Origin: Clostridia bacterium | GTDB lineage: Bacteria; Bacillota_A; Clostridia; Christensenellales; UBA1242 | Assembly: GCA_017403205.1 (NCBI GenBank) | Contig: JAFQOM010000044.1 | Span: 1 to 5,764, forward strand | DNA length: 5,764 nt | Reading direction: 5' to 3' | Part shown: in pieces, positions 4,070 to 5,764 of the stretch | Position numbering within the stretch: the stretch's first letter is position 1 | How the letters are laid out: each line of letters starts with the position of its first letter | Notes under the pieces: generated by a model | Database searches by the model: none | Seen by the model: only the letters and a program-made list of their open reading frames with translations | Told to the model about the DNA's origin: nothing | Position numbers and translations under genes: made by a program

Positions 4070-5764
4070 ATGCCAAGAAATTTTCCACTAGAGAAATACA
4101 GAAATATCGGTATTATGGCTCACATCGACGCTGGTAAAACAACAACTACAGAAAGAATTCTTTTCTATACTGGCAGAACACACAAAATTGGTGAAACTCA
4201 CGAAGGTGCTGCAACTATGGACTGGATGGCTCAAGAACAAGAAAGAGGTATCACAATTACTAGTGCTTGCACAACTGCAAGTTGGAAAGAACACTGTATT
4301 AATATTATTGATACTCCAGGACACGTTGACTTTACAGTTGAAGTTGAAAGATCTTTAAAAGTTCTTGACGGTGCTGTTGCTGTTTTCTGTGCTCGTGGCG
4401 GTGTTCAACCACAATCAGAAACTGTTTGGCGTCAAGCAGATAAATACAAAGTTCCAAGAATTGCTTATATCAATAAAATGGACATTAACGACGCAAACTT
4501 CTTTAGGGCTATTCAAATGATGAGAGATAGACTTAAAGCAAACCCTGTTCCAATTCAACTTCCAATTGGACAAGATACAACTTTTAAAGGTATTATTGAC
4601 CTTGTTGAAATGAAATCAGTTGTTTATAACGATGACCTTGGTAAAGACATGACAGTTGGTGAAATTCCAGAAGATATGAAAGCTGAAGCTCAAAAATATC
4701 ATGACCAACTTGTTGAAGCAGTTGCAGAAACAGATGATGCGTTGCTTGAAAAATTCTTTGCAGGTGAAGAACTTACAATTGAAGAAATTAAAAGAGGCAT
4801 TAGAAATGCTACATTAAGCCTTACAATTACTCCAGTTGTTTGTGGAAGCTCTTTCAAAAACAAAGGTGTTCAAAAACTTCTTGATGCTGTTGTAGACTAT
4901 ATGCCAAGCCCACTTGACATTGAAGCTATTAAAGGCACAAAGATGGATTCTGAAACTGTTGAAGAAAGAAAAGCAGATGACAAAGAACCATTTGCTGGTC
5001 TTGCTTTCAAAGTTGCTACAGATCCATTTGTTGGTAAAATTACATTCTTTAGAATTTACTCTGGTATATTAAGAGCAGGTTCTTATGTATATAATTCAAC
5101 AAAAGATACTAAAGAAAGAATTGGTAGACTTTTAAGAATGCATGCAAATCACCGTGAAGACGTTGAAGAAGCTTATGCAGGTGATATTGTTGCTATTGTT
5201 GGTTTAAAAGACACAACAACAGGTAATACACTTTGTGATGAAAACAGACCAATTGTTTTGGAAAGTATGGAATTCCCAGACCCTGTTATTAACATTGCTA
5301 TTGAGCCAACAACAAAACAAGCTCAAGAAAAAATGGTTAATGCTCTTATTAAACTTGCTGAAGAAGATCCAACTTTTAAAACTTGGACAGATAAAGAATC
5401 TGGTCAAACTATTATTGCTGGTATGGGTGAGTTGCACCTTGACATTATTGTTGACAGACTTAAGAGAGAATTTAAAGTTGATGTTAACGTAGGTCGTCCA
5501 CAAGTTAGTTACAGAGAAACAATTAAAAATACTGTTGAAGCAGAAGGTAAGCATATTAAACAAAGTGGTGGTCACGGTCAATATGGTCACTGCTGGATTA
5601 AGATTGAACCTCATGAAGCAGGCAAGGGCTATGAATTTGTTGATAAAATTGTTGGTGGTGTTATTCCTAAAGAATATATCCCAGCTATCGACAATGGTAT
5701 TAGAGAAGCAAAAAATAACGGTGTAGTTGCTGGTTATGAAACTGTTGACTTCCGTGTAACAGTA
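4070..5764 (+). CDS. fusA: elongation factor G, 5' part (565 codons, cut by the window end)
   Basis: EF-G is the GTPase that moves tRNAs and mRNA through the ribosome after each peptide bond and helps recycle ribosomes. The reading frame is open to the last base of the window. The GTP-binding motifs are complete: AHIDAGKT (17-24), the switch I stretch RGITITSA (59-66), DTPGH (81-85) with the catalytic-type His85, NKMD (135-138), and a GSSF-type G5 motif. Domain II starts near residue 303 ([16 protein letters not shown]), domain III near 400, and domain IV near 480, with SGGHGQYGH at 499-507. About 125 residues, the rest of domain IV and domain V, lie beyond the window. AAAGGAG (4057-4063) sits six bases before the ATG. 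Adjacency to rpsL-rpsG marks it as the housekeeping copy; tuf often follows. Residue 53 is Ala where Glu is common. Confidence 0.98.
   Translation, partial: MPRNFPLEKYRNIGIMAHIDAGKTTTTERILFYTGRTHKIGETHEGAATMDWMAQEQERGITITSACTTASWKEHCINIIDTPGHVDFTVEVERSLKVLDGAVAVFCARGGVQPQSETVWRQADKYKVPRIAYINKMDINDANFFRAIQMMRDRLKANPVPIQLPIGQDTTFKGIIDLVEMKSVVYNDDLGKDMTVGEIPEDMKAEAQKYHDQLVEAVAETDDALLEKFFAGEELTIEEIKRGIRNATLSLTITPVVCGSSFKNKGVQKLLDAVVDYMPSPLDIEAIKGTKMDSETVEERKADDKEPFAGLAFKVATDPFVGKITFFRIYSGILRAGSYVYNSTKDTKERIGRLLRMHANHREDVEEAYAGDIVAIVGLKDTTTGNTLCDENRPIVLESMEFPDPVINIAIEPTTKQAQEKMVNALIKLAEEDPTFKTWTDKESGQTIIAGMGELHLDIIVDRLKREFKVDVNVGRPQVSYRETIKNTVEAEGKHIKQSGGHGQYGHCWIKIEPHEAGKGYEFVDKIVGGVIPKEYIPAIDNGIREAKNNGVVAGYETVDFRVTV

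Noticed and set aside
4088..4324. A minus-strand open frame of 78 codons opposite fusA.
   Set aside because: It is a mirror of the fusA coding sequence with Ser/Cys/Phe-rich composition and no ribosome binding site.
5204..5726. Open frames of 136 codons on the minus strand and of 85 and 63 codons on the plus strand within fusA.
   Set aside because: All lie in other frames of the well-supported EF-G gene and have low-complexity Leu/Lys- or Asn/Phe-rich products.

Overview
The window is very AT-rich and carries the start of a classical bacterial str operon (rpsL-rpsG-fusA). Strong AAGGAGG-type ribosome binding sites, A/T-ending codons, consensus sigma-A promoters and Clostridia-like features in EF-G (for example the [18 protein letters not shown] stretch) suggest a low-GC Bacillota, most likely a member of the Clostridia. 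I cannot place it more precisely from the sequence alone.

Left part (1-1129, + strand): the last codons of an upstream gene may lie at the very edge, followed by an intrinsic terminator. Next is a self-contained transcription unit for an unrecognised acidic 97-residue protein. It has two tandem extended -10 promoters (one a perfect TTGACA-17-TATAAT), a strong ribosome binding site and its own terminator. A second single-gene unit follows, with promoter, gene and terminator, for an orphan HicB-like small protein of 94 residues. No HicA toxin partner is visible.

Middle part (1254-2626, - strand): a 404-residue, 12-helix transporter of the major facilitator type is read leftwards from a likely promoter at 2597-2626. 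Its leader of about 120 nt could fold over its own ribosome binding site. The perfect hairpin at 1101-1129 may terminate both this gene and the HicB-like gene, which converge on it.

Right part (2672-5764, + strand): a strong promoter starts the str operon. A leader of about 350 nt with several hairpins precedes rpsL; the first hairpin resembles an attenuator. Ribosomal proteins S12 and S7 and elongation factor G follow. EF-G is cut by the window end after 565 codons, in domain IV. A long hairpin sits between rpsG and fusA. The three genes act in translation: S12 and S7 are assembly and decoding proteins of the 30S subunit, and EF-G drives translocation.

The less ordinary points are the strongly expressed unknown 97-aa protein ending in CPAPEMGC, the long structured str leader, and the rpsG-fusA hairpin. 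I found no CRISPR array, insertion sequence, tRNA or rRNA.
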